Shown here: piece by piece, positions 20,435 to 30,624 of the stretch | Layout of the letters: each line of letters opens with the position of its first letter | How positions within the stretch are numbered: position 1 is the stretch's first letter | Source of the DNA: Neobacillus kokaensis | GTDB taxonomy: Bacteria > Bacillota > Bacilli > Bacillales > Cytobacillaceae | Direction: 5' to 3' | Assembly (NCBI RefSeq): GCF_014656545.1 | Contig: NZ_BNDS01000010.1 | Location: 107,491 to 171,490, forward strand | DNA length: 64,000 nt | The notes under the pieces: model-generated | The model's database searches: none | What the model was told of the DNA's origin: nothing | What the model saw: only the letters and a program-made list of their open reading frames with translations | Made by a program: the position numbers and the translations under genes

Positions 20435-20704
20435 CTAATCTTGATTAACTTCTGTTACCATTTGCTCCAAATCTTGTTGGAACTGCTCCAATTGTGCCCG
20501 CTGTTTTTCAGAGGCAACCTCCAGCGCATTTTCAATTTGCTGGTATGCTTCATTGACTTCATTTTTTAAATGCTTTAGTTGATGGCCATAGTTAGCACTG
20601 TCGCTAACGATGGTTTCAAACAGCCCTTGAGCATCCTCAAAACCTTGCTGCGCCGCTTGAAACGCTTCCTGTTTATTCTTATTATAAGGATTTCTTTGTG
20701 TCAC
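20435..20704 (-). CDS. Small coiled-coil protein of unknown function
   Basis: An 89-residue glutamine- and glutamate-rich protein, predicted almost entirely helical with a likely coiled coil (NEVNEAYQQIENALEVASE). The GTG start has AAGGAGG well placed upstream. It lies between sspO and sspP on the opposite strand, so a sporulation role is possible but not shown. I do not recognise a named family. Confidence 0.7.
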   Translation of the reverse strand: MTQRNPYNKNKQEAFQAAQQGFEDAQGLFETIVSDSANYGHQLKHLKNEVNEAYQQIENALEVASEKQRAQLEQFQQDLEQMVTEVNQD

Positions 20705-20817
20705 TTTTCTTCCTCCTTCATTTTTGTTTACCCTTTAAATTGCACAACCCGAGAAAAAATATACAGCATAAAAAAGGCTTTTGATTGCATCCTAATGGTT
20801 ACGAGGAGGGATGAAAA

Positions 20818-20958
20818 ATGACCAATAAAAATGACAGTAAAGACATGCAAAAAAATGCTCCTAAACAATCCGGACAACCGGAACCACTTAGTGGATCGAA
20901 AAAAGTAAAAAATGCCAACCATACACGGGCAAAGCATAATTCCAGTCATGATATGTAG
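20818..20958 (+). CDS. sspP: Small acid-soluble spore protein P
   Basis: A 46-residue protein, [20 protein letters not shown] and onwards, ending HNSSHDM, clearly SspP (CotL). It is a minor forespore protein. GAGGAGGG precedes the ATG. A repeat element begins at its stop codon. Confidence 0.94.
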   Translation: MTNKNDSKDMQKNAPKQSGQPEPLSGSKKVKNANHTRAKHNSSHDM

Positions 20959-21100
20959 AAAAGCGGAAGCGCCTGGGTAGCGACGTATGGCCTGAAGGTC
21001 TTTCGACTAAAGGAAACACAAAGAGCGAAAGTGATTCGTTGTTGACTTATTGTAGGGAGAAGATCGAAGGACACTAGTCGTGGGAGCTTAAGCTAGACAT
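20959..21100 (+). repeat. Bacillaceae-type intergenic repeat element
   Basis: The stretch starts AAAAGCGGAAGCGCC and ends near GGAGCTTAAGCTAGACA, the two ends I associate with a non-coding repeat scattered through many Bacillaceae genomes. The middle is diverged. I see no coding frame. It separates sspP from the selA terminator. Only one copy is in this window. Confidence 0.55.
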
Positions 21101-21132
21101 AAAGAAATCGGCGTTTCAGCCGATTTCTTTTA
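21101..21132. terminator. Bidirectional terminator of selA and sspP
   Basis: AAAGAAATCGGC pairs with GCCGATTTCTTT over 12 bp around a 6-nt loop. It overlaps the selA stop codon. Confidence 0.9.
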
Positions 21133-22536
21133 AATATTTATTAACGCCTCAAGAAGCTGGTCCTCTTCCTCCGCTGAAACTGTTCGTAAATCGATTAGAA
21201 ACTGCTCTTTCTGAATTCTTCCTACAATGGCAGGTTTATGTTCTGTGCGCAATTTCCTTCCCAATTGTTCGGCTGTTAAAGAATGATGCGTTAATGCAAT
21301 CACCATAGTTGACAGTTCAACATCTGGCATTGTTCCACCGCCTACTTGGCTGACGTCAGGAAAGATTTCCGTTTTAAAACAATTTGTTTTTTGTAATAAT
21401 TTTGTAACAAACCGTTGTGATCTTTCGTCTAATTCAATAGCAGACACTAATAAATCCCGGATTGTCGGAATATTACGCATTGCCATTTCACCGCGGGCAT
21501 ATTCTAGTAATGTACCCTCGAGCGCCGCAAGCGTCATTTTATCCACACGGACAACTCTGGCTAATTGATGTTTTTTCAAACTGTCTATGAATTTTCTTTT
21601 CCCAGCAATAATCCCAGCCTGAGGTCCTCCAAGCAGCTTATCGCCGCTAAAGGTGACAATATCTGCCCCCATTTCAATGACCTCTTTGACTACCGGCTCT
21701 TCACCAATACCATGCTTTCTAAAGTCAAACAAGGCGCCGCTTCCAAGGTCTTCATAAAAAATAAGTTCATTACCTGTTTTGGTTAATTGAACAAGGTCTG
21801 TTGTTGCAACTGATTTAGTAAAGCCTATCACCTTAAAATTACTTGTATGGACTTTCATAATCATAGCCGTCTCATTCGTGACTGCTTTTTCATAATCATA
21901 TAAATGGGTTTTATTCGTTGTTCCAACTTCGACAAGCCTTGCCCCACTTTCTTCCATAATCGAAGAAATACGAAACGAACCGCCGATTTCAACTAACTGT
22001 CCTCTTGATACAATCACTTCTTTGTTTGCAGCAAGTGCCCGTAATACAAGATAAACAGCGGCTGCATTGTTATTAACGACCATCGCTGCTTCTGCACCAG
22101 TAATTTCTTTAATAAGCTCTTCCACATGGCTGTGACGTGAACCTCGTTCCCCTTCATAAAGTTTATATTCAAGATTTGAATAACTTCCTGCCGTTTCTAC
22201 AACATGTTGAATAGCGGTCTTACTTAGCCGAGCCCTGCCTAAATTAGTATGTAAAATGGTACCTGTAGCATTAATCACTTTTTCTATTGTATATGAAAAC
22301 TGTTTTGTGGCAGTTTTTTCAAGCATTATGAATAACTCTTCAATAAATTGATCTGTCCCCGGCATAGTTCCCTGCCATTGATCATTGATAATGGCTTGCC
22401 TAACTTGCTCTAATACTTCTTTTAAGGATTTGGTTAATTGGACTTTATCCAGTCCCATTTCTTTCAGGAGCATTAGAAACGTTGAATGGTTCTGCAGTTC
22501 ATGGACAGGTGGTATGAATCGTAGGGTTTCTTTCAC
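21130..22536 (-). CDS. selA: L-seryl-tRNA(Sec) selenium transferase
   Basis: SelA uses pyridoxal phosphate and selenophosphate to turn Ser-tRNA(Sec) into Sec-tRNA(Sec). It is 468 residues, close to the usual length. The PLP lysine is K300 in VTFSGDKLLGGPQAG; ATGTILHTNLGRA and NNNAAAVYLVL are the other family blocks. The GTG start has AAAGGAG seven bases upstream. No selB follows, unlike the common selA-selB order; the gene ends in a terminator. With selD 1 kb away and four TGA-containing genes in the window, it supports active Sec decoding. Confidence 0.96.
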   Translation of the reverse strand: MKETLRFIPPVHELQNHSTFLMLLKEMGLDKVQLTKSLKEVLEQVRQAIINDQWQGTMPGTDQFIEELFIMLEKTATKQFSYTIEKVINATGTILHTNLGRARLSKTAIQHVVETAGSYSNLEYKLYEGERGSRHSHVEELIKEITGAEAAMVVNNNAAAVYLVLRALAANKEVIVSRGQLVEIGGSFRISSIMEESGARLVEVGTTNKTHLYDYEKAVTNETAMIMKVHTSNFKVIGFTKSVATTDLVQLTKTGNELIFYEDLGSGALFDFRKHGIGEEPVVKEVIEMGADIVTFSGDKLLGGPQAGIIAGKRKFIDSLKKHQLARVVRVDKMTLAALEGTLLEYARGEMAMRNIPTIRDLLVSAIELDERSQRFVTKLLQKTNCFKTEIFPDVSQVGGGTMPDVELSTMVIALTHHSLTAEQLGRKLRTEHKPAIVGRIQKEQFLIDLRTVSAEEEDQLLEALINI

Positions 22537-22636
22537 AAATAAAACTCCTTTACAAATACATCTTACGACTTATTATACCATCTTTCACGTTTTCCGCTTG
22601 TGTGAATAAAATGAAACGAGCAAGGGGGCGCTGGCT

Positions 22637-23041
22637 TTGGATGAAAAAAAAATAAATCAAAATCTGTCAGCCGATTATGATAAAATGGAACAATGGTTAC
22701 GCGATTATTTTCTTGACCCGCGAACTGAACACGAAGATCATGCATTGTTTAAAATAGATATTTATGAAACAGATGATCATTGGATTGTAGAAGCGGTATT
22801 AAAAGGTTACCTAAGTTCCGATATAAAAGTTATGATCAAAGAATCCGATCTAAACATTTCAACACAAAAGCAAGAGCATTCATACCCTTCTGCCTTTCTT
22901 AAAAAGGAAAGGACAATTCATTTCCCCTTCCAAATTATCCATCATTGTGTGACCGCTATATTTCAAAATGGTATGCTCGAAATTTTTATTTCTAAGACAA
23001 AGAATGGATTAGGAAAAAATCGCTATATTACCTTGCCGTAG
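22637..23041 (+). CDS. Hsp20/alpha-crystallin family protein
   Basis: A 134-residue protein with a degenerate alpha-crystallin domain: FKIDIYETDDHWIVEAVLKG, then the DIKVMIKESDLNIS strand pair. It may be a small chaperone or a spore-coat relative. The start is TTG at 22637 with AAGGGGG nine bases upstream; a nearby ATG is out of frame. It lies between selA and the selW-like gene, convergent with the latter. No selenium link is visible in the protein. Confidence 0.75.
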   Translation: MDEKKINQNLSADYDKMEQWLRDYFLDPRTEHEDHALFKIDIYETDDHWIVEAVLKGYLSSDIKVMIKESDLNISTQKQEHSYPSAFLKKERTIHFPFQIIHHCVTAIFQNGMLEIFISKTKNGLGKNRYITLP

Positions 23042-23090
23042 CATTTCTTTTTTTTTATTCAGTTTACATAACATTATTACTGAAAATCAT

Positions 23091-23118
23091 AAAAGGTCCT
23101 TCTTCTTAAGGACCTTTT
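23091..23118. terminator. Bidirectional terminator
   Basis: AAAAGGTCCTT pairs with AAGGACCTTTT over 11 bp, between the Hsp20-like gene and the convergent selW-like gene, whose stop it overlaps. Confidence 0.9.
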
Positions 23119-23353
23119 ATGATTCCAATATTTGAATAATCTCGTCGGTATCAGGAAAAAGCCCTGTATCATCCTTCGAATAGATTTTTTTACCGTTAAC
23201 CGTTACTTCAAAGACACCGCCTGATGCTGGAATCAATTCCAGTTTTTCAATATCCCTTCTAAAATGGGTAATCAACTCTTCCGCGAAACTCGCGGCCTTT
23301 GGTGCATAGTTTCACATCATACAAAATTCTACAATTACATTATACTTACCCAC
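23117..23353 (-). CDS. SelW-like (Rdx family) selenoprotein with CxxU
   Basis: Read through the TGA at 23312-23314, this frame encodes 78 residues of the SelW/Rdx family, a small thioredoxin-fold redox protein. The active site reads EFCMMUNYAPKA, with Cys11 and Sec14 in the family CxxU position. The later blocks, LELIPASGGVFEVTVNGKKI and DDTGLFPDTDEI, match the family fold. There are no other cysteines. The GTG start has AAGGGGG eight bases upstream. A perfect SECIS-like hairpin follows the TGA. It is divergent from selD, sharing a 151-bp promoter region. If TGA were a stop, only a 13-residue peptide would remain. Confidence 0.92.
23281..23295 (-). promoter_or_regulatory. Candidate bacterial SECIS of the selW-like gene
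   Basis: In the mRNA, CCGCGA-GTT-TCGCGG forms a perfect 6-bp GC-rich hairpin starting 17 nt after the TGA. The loop begins with G and lies about 23 nt from the TGA, within the published bacterial SECIS range. The loop is identical to that in selD. Confidence 0.75.
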
Positions 23354-23504
23354 AGTAAATTCCCCCTTTTACCAGCATTTTCTTTTTATTAATATAATAG
23401 AAATAATTGTATCTCAGCCATTTAGGCATTTGCAAATTCTTTGCACCAATCGTGCAGTTTCATTGAGATAGAGTTATACTACTAAGAGTGGAGGTGTACA
23501 TATT

Positions 23505-24557
23505 ATGAGTGAACATGAGAAAATTCGCCTGACCTCGTTATCCACGAAAGCTGGCTGAGGTTGTAAAATTGGTCCTGAAGACCTGACGCAAGTTTTGCGT
23601 CTATTACCAAAGCAAGACCCAGTCCCTGAATTGCTTGTTGGAAACGAAACGAGCGATGATGCGGGAGTTTATCAATTAACTGATTCGATTGCCCTAATCC
23701 AAACGGTCGATTATTTTACCCCGATTGTGGATGATCCTTATATGTTTGGACAAATTGCGGCTGCCAATTCCTTGAGTGATGTGTATGCAATGGGCGGTGA
23801 GCCAAAAACCGTTTTGAATATTGTCGGGTTTCCCATTAAAAAACTAGGAGCAAACATCTTAGCGGAAATTTTACGGGGTGCAGCCGATAAAGTAAAAGAA
23901 GCTGGAGCCATCACAGTAGGCGGTCATTCGATTGATGACCAAGAGCCTAAGTTTGGACTTTCCGTTACAGGGATCGTACATCCTGATAAAGTATGGAAAA
24001 ATGTTGGTGCAAAATCAGGTGATGTACTCGTATTAACAAAACCCATTGGCGTCGGCATATTAACAACTGGAATCAAACGAAGTATGGTTTCACCAGAACA
24101 GGAACAGCTCGTAACTGCAACAATGGCTATGCTGAATAAAATAGCAGCTGAAACGCTGACCGCCTTTAAGCCACATTCTGTGACGGATGTAACTGGATTT
24201 GGACTCCTAGGTCATGGGAGTGAAATGGCACGCGGAAGTAATGTAAGCTTTGAAATTTCGTTATCGCAAGTGCCGATTTTAGAAGGAGCGGTTGAACTAG
24301 CAAAAAATGGGGTTGTCCCAGGAGGTTCTAAGTCGAACCACAAATGGCTGCAGGATGATGTTATTTATGATGACATTCTTCCGGAGGAACAGTTGGTTTT
24401 ATGTGATGCCATTACATCTGGAGGACTGCTTATTTCTATTAGTGTGGAAGAGGCAGAGCAGTATGTGAGGGAGCTCAGGTCAAACGGGTTAACCGATGCA
24501 TCCATTGTCGGACGGGTTATCGATAAGGAAGACAAATTAATGTATGTAAAAAGATAA
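23505..24557 (+). CDS. selD: Selenophosphate synthetase with Sec in the active site
   Basis: SelD makes selenophosphate from selenide and ATP. Reading the TGA at 23556-23558 as Sec gives 350 residues, the normal length. Sec18 lies in STKAG-U-GCKIGP, at the place of the catalytic Cys17 of E. coli SelD (AGCGCK). The glycine-rich ATP-binding segments DDAGVYQL and ITVGGHSIDD follow. GGAGGTG precedes the ATG at 23505. The frame with TGA as stop would leave only a 17-residue peptide. It is divergent from the selW-like gene, and a terminator follows the stop. Confidence 0.96.
23585..23601 (+). promoter_or_regulatory. Candidate bacterial SECIS of selD
   Basis: GACGCAA-GTT-TTGCGTC is a perfect 7-bp hairpin whose loop begins with G, about 33 nt after the TGA, inside the published 16-37 nt window. 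A weaker GGTC/GACC hairpin lies just before it. Confidence 0.7.
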
Positions 24558-24586
24558 CAGCGAAGCCAAGGTGCTTCGCTGTTTTT
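24558..24586. terminator. Bidirectional terminator after selD
   Basis: CAGCGAAGC pairs with GCTTCGCTG and is followed by five T residues on the plus strand. It also ends the convergent tdh gene. Confidence 0.9.
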
Positions 24587-24589
24587 CTA

Positions 24590-25552
24590 TCAGCCGGAAA
24601 TTCTCAACTGCATTTTTTGTCTTAATTTATCAATCATATCCTGCGTCATTTTATCTAAATCGTAATCGAACTTAAATCCCCATTCCTCTTTGGCTGCTGC
24701 AGAGTCAATGGAATTTGGCCAGCTATCAGCGATATTTTGCCTTGCCGGATCCACATTGTATGAAATTTTAAAGCCAGGAATATACTTGGCGATACTAGCA
24801 GCAATTTCTTCTGGGTCAAAACTCATCGAACTAACATTAAAGGAATTACGGTGGATGAGCTTGCTGGGATCAGCTTCCATCAAGTCCACGATAGCATTTA
24901 AAGCATCAGGCATGTACATCATGTCCATATAGGTGCCTTTATCAATATAGGAGGTATATCTGCGATTTTTAACCGCTTCATAATAAATTTCAACCGCATA
25001 ATCGGTTGTTCCTCCGCCCGGCATGGCTACATAGGAAATCAGTCCAGGGAAGCGAAGGCCCCGAGTATCAACCCCAAATTTATGATAGTAGTAGTCAGCT
25101 AAAAGTTCACCTGCTACTTTATTTACTCCATACATGGTGGTAGGACGCATAATCGTATCCTGCGGGGTATTATCTTTAGGAGTAGATGGACCAAATGCGC
25201 CTATTGAACTAGGTGTAAAAAATTGCGCCTTTACTTCCCTTGCTGTCTCAAGTGCATTTAACATGCCGCCCATATTTAAATTCCAAGCAAATACCGGCTT
25301 TGATTCAGCAGTTGCTGATAAAAGTGCAGCTAAATGCATGACGGTATCGACCTTGTGTTTTTTAGCTATCTCCACCATCCTATTTGCATCGGTAACGTCG
25401 AGAATTTCAAACGGACCACTGTGGGCCGCTTCGCTGTCATTTTTCTTAATATCGGTGGCAATAACATTGTCGGCACCATAAAGATCTCTAAGTTTTAAGG
25501 TTAGCTCAGATCCTATTTGTCCAAGTGCACCTGTAATTAGTATTCGCTTCAT
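24590..25552 (-). CDS. L-threonine 3-dehydrogenase, SDR type
   Basis: An extended short-chain dehydrogenase of 320 residues. The NAD motif [10 protein letters not shown] is at the N-terminus, the catalytic YGVNK lies near residue 141, and the [11 protein letters not shown] segment matches the SDR-type threonine dehydrogenases known from Flavobacterium and archaea. It would oxidise L-threonine to 2-amino-3-ketobutyrate. The upstream kbl gene, 33 bp away, encodes the enzyme for the next step, which makes this more likely than a UDP-sugar epimerase. The ribosome site is moderate (AAGGACGGGG). Confidence 0.88.
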   Translation of the reverse strand: MKRILITGALGQIGSELTLKLRDLYGADNVIATDIKKNDSEAAHSGPFEILDVTDANRMVEIAKKHKVDTVMHLAALLSATAESKPVFAWNLNMGGMLNALETAREVKAQFFTPSSIGAFGPSTPKDNTPQDTIMRPTTMYGVNKVAGELLADYYYHKFGVDTRGLRFPGLISYVAMPGGGTTDYAVEIYYEAVKNRRYTSYIDKGTYMDMMYMPDALNAIVDLMEADPSKLIHRNSFNVSSMSFDPEEIAASIAKYIPGFKISYNVDPARQNIADSWPNSIDSAAAKEEWGFKFDYDLDKMTQDMIDKLRQKMQLRISG

Positions 25553-25584
25553 CGATGTTCCCCGTCCTTGTTCGTTAGTCTATT

Positions 25585-26775
25585 TTAAATAATACCCATT
25601 TCCTTACCAACTTTTTCATAAATAGAAATTGCTTGATCAAGCATTTCTTTCGTATGTGCAGCAGTCGGCATGTTACGGACCCTTCCTGTTCCTTTAGGGA
25701 CAGTTGGGAATACAATTGCTTTGGCGTAAACCCCTTCTTCAATTAATCGTTTACTGAATTCCTGTGCCGTGGTTTCTTCCCCGATTATGCAAGGAGTAAT
25801 CGGTGTTTCACTATTGCCGATATTGAATCCAAGTTCCTTTAATCCCCTTTTTAAATAGTTTCCATTTTCCCACAGTTTTTGATTAAGCTCTGTGCTTTCC
25901 ATTAAGATCTCAATTGCGCGCTTACTTGCCGCGACATCTGCAGGTGTTAATGAAGTAGAAAATAAGAATGGACGGCTGCGTACTTTTAACCAGTCAATCA
26001 GATTTTTCTTACCGGCTACATATCCGCCGACAACACCGATTGCTTTTGACAACGTTCCAATTTGGAAATCGATTTTATCGGAAAGGCCGAAATGCTTCAC
26101 CGTTCCGGCTCCATCACCTAAAACACCAGAGCCGTGCGCATCATCAACATAAGTAATTAGATCGAATTCTTCGGCAATTTTAACGATTTCCGGTAACAAC
26201 GCAATGTCTCCATCCATTGAGAACACGCCATCTGTAATAACCATAATTTTGTTGTACTGGCCTGATTCTTTCGCTTCCTTTGCTTTCGCGCGAAGATCTT
26301 CCATATCGGAATGATTAAAGCGAATGATTTTTGCCTTAGAAAGCCGGCAGCCATCAATAATGGATGCGTGGTTTAATTCATCAGATAATATAGCATCGTT
26401 TTTATCCATAACTGCGGAGATTGCTGCCATATTACAGTTGAATCCTGATTGATAAGCGATGGCTGCTTCAGTATGTTTAAATTCAGCTAATTTCTCTTCA
26501 AGTTCTACGTGAAGTTTTAATGTACCGTTTATAGTACGAACCGCGCCTGCCCCGACACCGTATTTTTCGAGTGCATCTGTGGCTGCTTTTTTCAATCGGT
26601 CATCGGTTGCTAACCCAAGATAGTTATTTGATGAAAGGTTAATTAGCTCTTTTCTGTTAATCGTAATTACCGGACCATTTGGGCTTTCAAGCGGGTCGAT
26701 AACGTTATAAAGGCCTTTACCCTTTAAATCTTCAAGATTTTCATTTAAAAATTTCTCTAAAATAGTACTGGACAC
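25585..26775 (-). CDS. kbl: Glycine C-acetyltransferase (2-amino-3-ketobutyrate CoA ligase)
   Basis: Kbl cleaves 2-amino-3-ketobutyrate with CoA to glycine and acetyl-CoA. At 396 residues it is a typical alpha-oxoamine synthase with PLP lysine in [13 protein letters not shown] and the [10 protein letters not shown] cofactor segment. The GTG start has AAGGGGG nine bases upstream. It is the first gene of kbl-tdh, which converts threonine to glycine. Confidence 0.94.
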   Translation of the reverse strand: MSSTILEKFLNENLEDLKGKGLYNVIDPLESPNGPVITINRKELINLSSNNYLGLATDDRLKKAATDALEKYGVGAGAVRTINGTLKLHVELEEKLAEFKHTEAAIAYQSGFNCNMAAISAVMDKNDAILSDELNHASIIDGCRLSKAKIIRFNHSDMEDLRAKAKEAKESGQYNKIMVITDGVFSMDGDIALLPEIVKIAEEFDLITYVDDAHGSGVLGDGAGTVKHFGLSDKIDFQIGTLSKAIGVVGGYVAGKKNLIDWLKVRSRPFLFSTSLTPADVAASKRAIEILMESTELNQKLWENGNYLKRGLKELGFNIGNSETPITPCIIGEETTAQEFSKRLIEEGVYAKAIVFPTVPKGTGRVRNMPTAAHTKEMLDQAISIYEKVGKEMGII

Positions 26776-27199
26776 TGTTTAAATCCCCCTTATTCCTTTA
26801 TGTATTCATTTTTGTCGTTATGCAATGAACAAATGTCCACCTGAGGAGGACAGTTGGAATTAATAAAAATCCCAATATAAAAGGATTTATTACTTATAAT
26901 TTATCATATTATCCGTAAAGTGTTCATGTCAAGAGGACAAATTCGCGAAATTTTTTTTCATTCTTTAGGTTATCCCAATAATCTGTTGTAAATGTCTAAT
27001 TTTCGGGGTTTGTTTCTTTTGTTAACCTGTGGAATTATGGGATACAGCCGCCAACTTTTACAATTTACCCGTATAACTTGCTAAAATACCCGTCATTTTT
27101 TCTTATTAGCCCCTCAAATTTACTAATTTACCCGCTAACGGCAAGCATCAGCACAATTAGAAAAGCAGTCTAAGAAATTTAGACTGCTTGCATGAAGGG
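26776..27199. other. Gene-free region upstream of kbl
   Basis: This 424-bp stretch carries the kbl promoter region and, at 27064-27135, several ACCCG or CCCC blocks spaced about 20-22 bp apart (see findings). The terminator of the neighbouring monooxygenase gene is at its end. No coding frame is supported. Confidence 0.6.
27163..27189 (-). terminator. Terminator of the nitronate monooxygenase gene
   Basis: AAGCAGTCTAA pairs with TTAGACTGCTT around a short loop, followed by a short T-rich tail on the minus strand. Confidence 0.8.
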
Positions 27200-28198
27200 T
27201 TATTTTGCATGGACGCCTGTTAAATTCTTGGCATTTTGATTAATTCTTTCCAATGCCTGTTTATATTCCTTTTCTAAACGCCGTATAATATCCGCAGCCG
27301 ATTCAATTCGGTCAATTGCTCCGACCCCGTGGCCAGCGGACCAAATATCGCGCCATGCCTTCGCGTTCGTATCTCTTTGCATATCATCAAAATCCACTTT
27401 TTCCTTGCTCACTAGCTGCTCCGGATCTAGTCCTGCTTTTTTAATGCTTGGTTTTAACATATTGGCATTAACACCGGAAAAAGCATCTGTCAAAACAATA
27501 TCTTCCTGTGTCGCCCCAACCAGCATTTCTCGATATTCATCATTTGCCAGACTTTCTGTTGCGACGATTAATCGTGTTCCCATGTATGCGAGGTCAGCCC
27601 CTGCTGCCTGTGCCGCTAAAATTCCTTTGCCAGTTGAGATCGAACCAGCTAACACAATAATTCCATCCCAAAAAGAGCGAACCATATCAACAAATGCGAA
27701 ACCGTTGATTTGCCCTGCATGCCCCCCAGCACCGCTGGCAACCAAGATCAGCCCATCCACTCCAGCTTCTGCGGCTTTCCTGGCAAACTTCACATCACTG
27801 ACATCGGAAAAAACAAGACCACCGTATTCATGGACAATCTCTACAACTACCTTTGGGCTACCTAAAGAAGTAATCACCAATTGCGGCTTGTGTTTTTTGA
27901 TTAACTCCAATTCATCCTTAAGGCGGCTGTATGAACTATGAACAACCATATTCAACGCCCATGGTGCAATCCTCCCGGCAGGATCTTTTTCCCGTGCATC
28001 ATTTAAGCTCTCATTTAATTCTCCCATCCATTGATCCAGCACCTCAATTGGACGTGCATTCGGCGCTGGAAATGAACCGATAACACCACTCAAGCAGCAG
28101 GTTTTTACCAATTCGGTGCCTGACACCAAAAACATAGGGGCAGCAATCACCGGCAAGCGTAACAGATTCCACCATAAATCAGGAATCATTTTCACCAT
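27200..28198 (-). CDS. Nitronate monooxygenase family flavoprotein
   Basis: A 332-residue FMN-dependent TIM-barrel protein of the 2-nitropropane dioxygenase family. LPVIAAPMFLVSGTELV is the N-terminal family block, VDGLILVASGAGGHAGQINGF contains the family His region, and ADLAYMGTRLIVATES is the phosphate-binding block. It would oxidise alkyl nitronates. The ATG at 28198 has GAGAGGTG five bases upstream, preferred over a longer frame without a site. It is monocistronic. A second family member, only distantly similar, is at 53107-54189. Confidence 0.87.
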   Translation of the reverse strand: MVKMIPDLWWNLLRLPVIAAPMFLVSGTELVKTCCLSGVIGSFPAPNARPIEVLDQWMGELNESLNDAREKDPAGRIAPWALNMVVHSSYSRLKDELELIKKHKPQLVITSLGSPKVVVEIVHEYGGLVFSDVSDVKFARKAAEAGVDGLILVASGAGGHAGQINGFAFVDMVRSFWDGIIVLAGSISTGKGILAAQAAGADLAYMGTRLIVATESLANDEYREMLVGATQEDIVLTDAFSGVNANMLKPSIKKAGLDPEQLVSKEKVDFDDMQRDTNAKAWRDIWSAGHGVGAIDRIESAADIIRRLEKEYKQALERINQNAKNLTGVHAK

Positions 28199-28376
28199 AA
28201 AAGCACCTCTCCCATTTTGAATTTTCTGAACAAATCGCACACTTTTTATAGTATCTAAAAATGAATGATTGTTCAATCATTTAATTGAACTAGATATAAA
28301 CCTGTTAAAACTGTTTGCAAAACCCGAACGATATGTATTTATTTAAAAATTCCATTCGTTTTTTGCTAAAAAAGGA

Positions 28377-28405
28377 TTGCTTTACGCTACTAAGGGTTTT
28401 ATAAT
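28377..28405 (+). promoter_or_regulatory. Promoter of xpt-pbuX
   Basis: TTGCTT and TATAAT are separated by 17 bp and lie 24 bp before the riboswitch, consistent with a SigA promoter. Confidence 0.8.
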
Positions 28406-28428
28406 GTGAATATCAAATTCATATGTTT

Positions 28429-28499
28429 CACTCATATAATAGCGGGAATATGGCTCGCAAGTTTCTACCGGATTGCCGTTAACAATCCGACTATGAGTG
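28429..28499 (+). ncRNA. Purine (guanine-type) riboswitch aptamer
   Basis: The three-way junction is clear: P1 is CACTCATA/TATGAGTG, P2 is GCGGG/CTCGC, P3 is GGATT/AATCC. The junction reads CAAGTTTCTACC and TCCGACTATG. The specificity base corresponding to C74 is C at 28491, so guanine, hypoxanthine or xanthine is expected, not adenine. It precedes a long terminator and the purine salvage genes, so it should reduce their transcription when guanine is plentiful. Confidence 0.95.
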
Positions 28500-28560
28500 G
28501 GTAATGAGCATTCCGTCTGAAGTGATATTCAGCGGACTTCCTTCCTATTCCTTTCGGATA

Positions 28561-29277
<717 letters not shown>

Positions 29278-29278
<1 letters not shown>

Positions 29279-30579
29279 TGAAACATCCATTTAAAACCGC
29301 CTCATTAGGGATTCAGCATGTATTGGCCATGTATGCCGGGGCTGTGATTGTCCCTTTGATTATAGGTAAAGCCCTCCATTTTACTAATGAACAATTAGCT
29401 TATTTAGTTTCATTAGATATTTTAACAAGCGGGATTGCGACACTCTTACAAGTTTGGCAAAATCGTTTCTTTGGAATCGGACTTCCGATTGTCCTTGGCT
29501 GTACCTTTACGGCCGTTGGTCCAATAATAGCCATTGGCGGACAATATGGACTTTCATCTATTTACGGTTCAATTTTAGTATCTGGGCTTATCGTTATTTT
29601 GATTGCAAAATATTTCGGGAAATTGATTCGTTTCTTCCCTCCTGTTGTTACCGGCTCAGTTGTGACTATCATTGGAACTACTTTAATACCTGTTGCGATG
29701 AATAATGTTGCCGGCGGACAAGGCAGTTCAGATTTTGGATCTGTTTCTAATATTGCACTGGCATTTGGTACGCTTTTATTTATTATAGTTTTATACCGTT
29801 TCTTTAAAGGTTTTATTCGTGCCATTTCGATTTTATTAGGATTACTGGCGGGAACCATTGCCGCTGCGTTCATGGGAAAAGTCAATTTTTCTGCAGTCAA
29901 TGATGCATCATGGTTCCATATGGTAACTCCATTACATTTTGCTTCACCTTCATTTGACTTAGCGCCAATTATTACAATGACACTTGTTGCTATTGTAAGT
30001 CTTGTAGAATCATCAGGGGTTTATTTTGCCCTAGCAGATATTACTGGTCGAAAATTATCGGAAGAAGATTTAGTAAAAGGGTATCGTGCAGAAGGATTAG
30101 CAAGTGTCATCGGAGCATTTTTCAATTCATTTCCTTACACTACCTATTCACAAAACGTTGGTCTTGTCCAGTTCTCTGGTGTTAAGGATAAAAGTGTGAT
30201 TTACCTTATGGGCGGCATGCTTGTATTTCTCGGCTTTTTACCAAAAATCGGCGCATTAACTACCGTTATTCCTACTGCTGTCCTTGGCGGCGCGATGGTA
30301 GCAATGTTTGGTATGGTTATCGCTTCAGGAATCAAAATGTTAAGTAAAGTGGATTTTTCATCACAGGAAAATTTATTAATCATTGCCTGCTCTGTAGGTG
30401 TTGGCTTAGGTGTAACTACAGTTCCTAATTTATTTGATGCTCTCCCTGAGAGTGTAAAAATTTTAACCAACAGCGGGATTGTTTCTGGAAGTTTAACAGC
30501 GATTTTCCTTAATATTATTTTTAATGTTGTAAAACCGGTTAAACAAAAGCAAGCCGCACAGAGTCTAAAAGCTTCTTAA
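29278..30579 (+). CDS. pbuX: Xanthine permease
   Basis: A 433-residue nucleobase transporter of the NCS2 family with 12-14 membrane segments. The family signature region is visible (SLVESSGVYFALADITGRKL and the preceding strand). It is coupled to xpt and controlled by the guanine riboswitch, the same pairing as in B. subtilis, so xanthine uptake is the most likely role. Confidence 0.93.
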
Positions 30580-30584
30580 TATAA

Positions 30585-30624
30585 AAAACGCATCAGACGG
30601 AGCTACTCCATGCTCCGTCTGATG
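30585..30624 (-). terminator. Terminator overlapping the end of the GerPF-like gene
   Basis: CATCAGACGGAGC pairs with GCTCCGTCTGATG over 13 bp. The arm first transcribed on the minus strand lies inside the coding sequence and the stop is in the loop region. T6 follows on the minus strand only. Confidence 0.85.

Noticed and set aside
20959-21100. Possible tRNA-Sec (selC) between sspP and selA
   Set aside because: No acceptor stem with CCA end and no TCA anticodon arm could be drawn. The ends fit a dispersed Bacillaceae repeat better.
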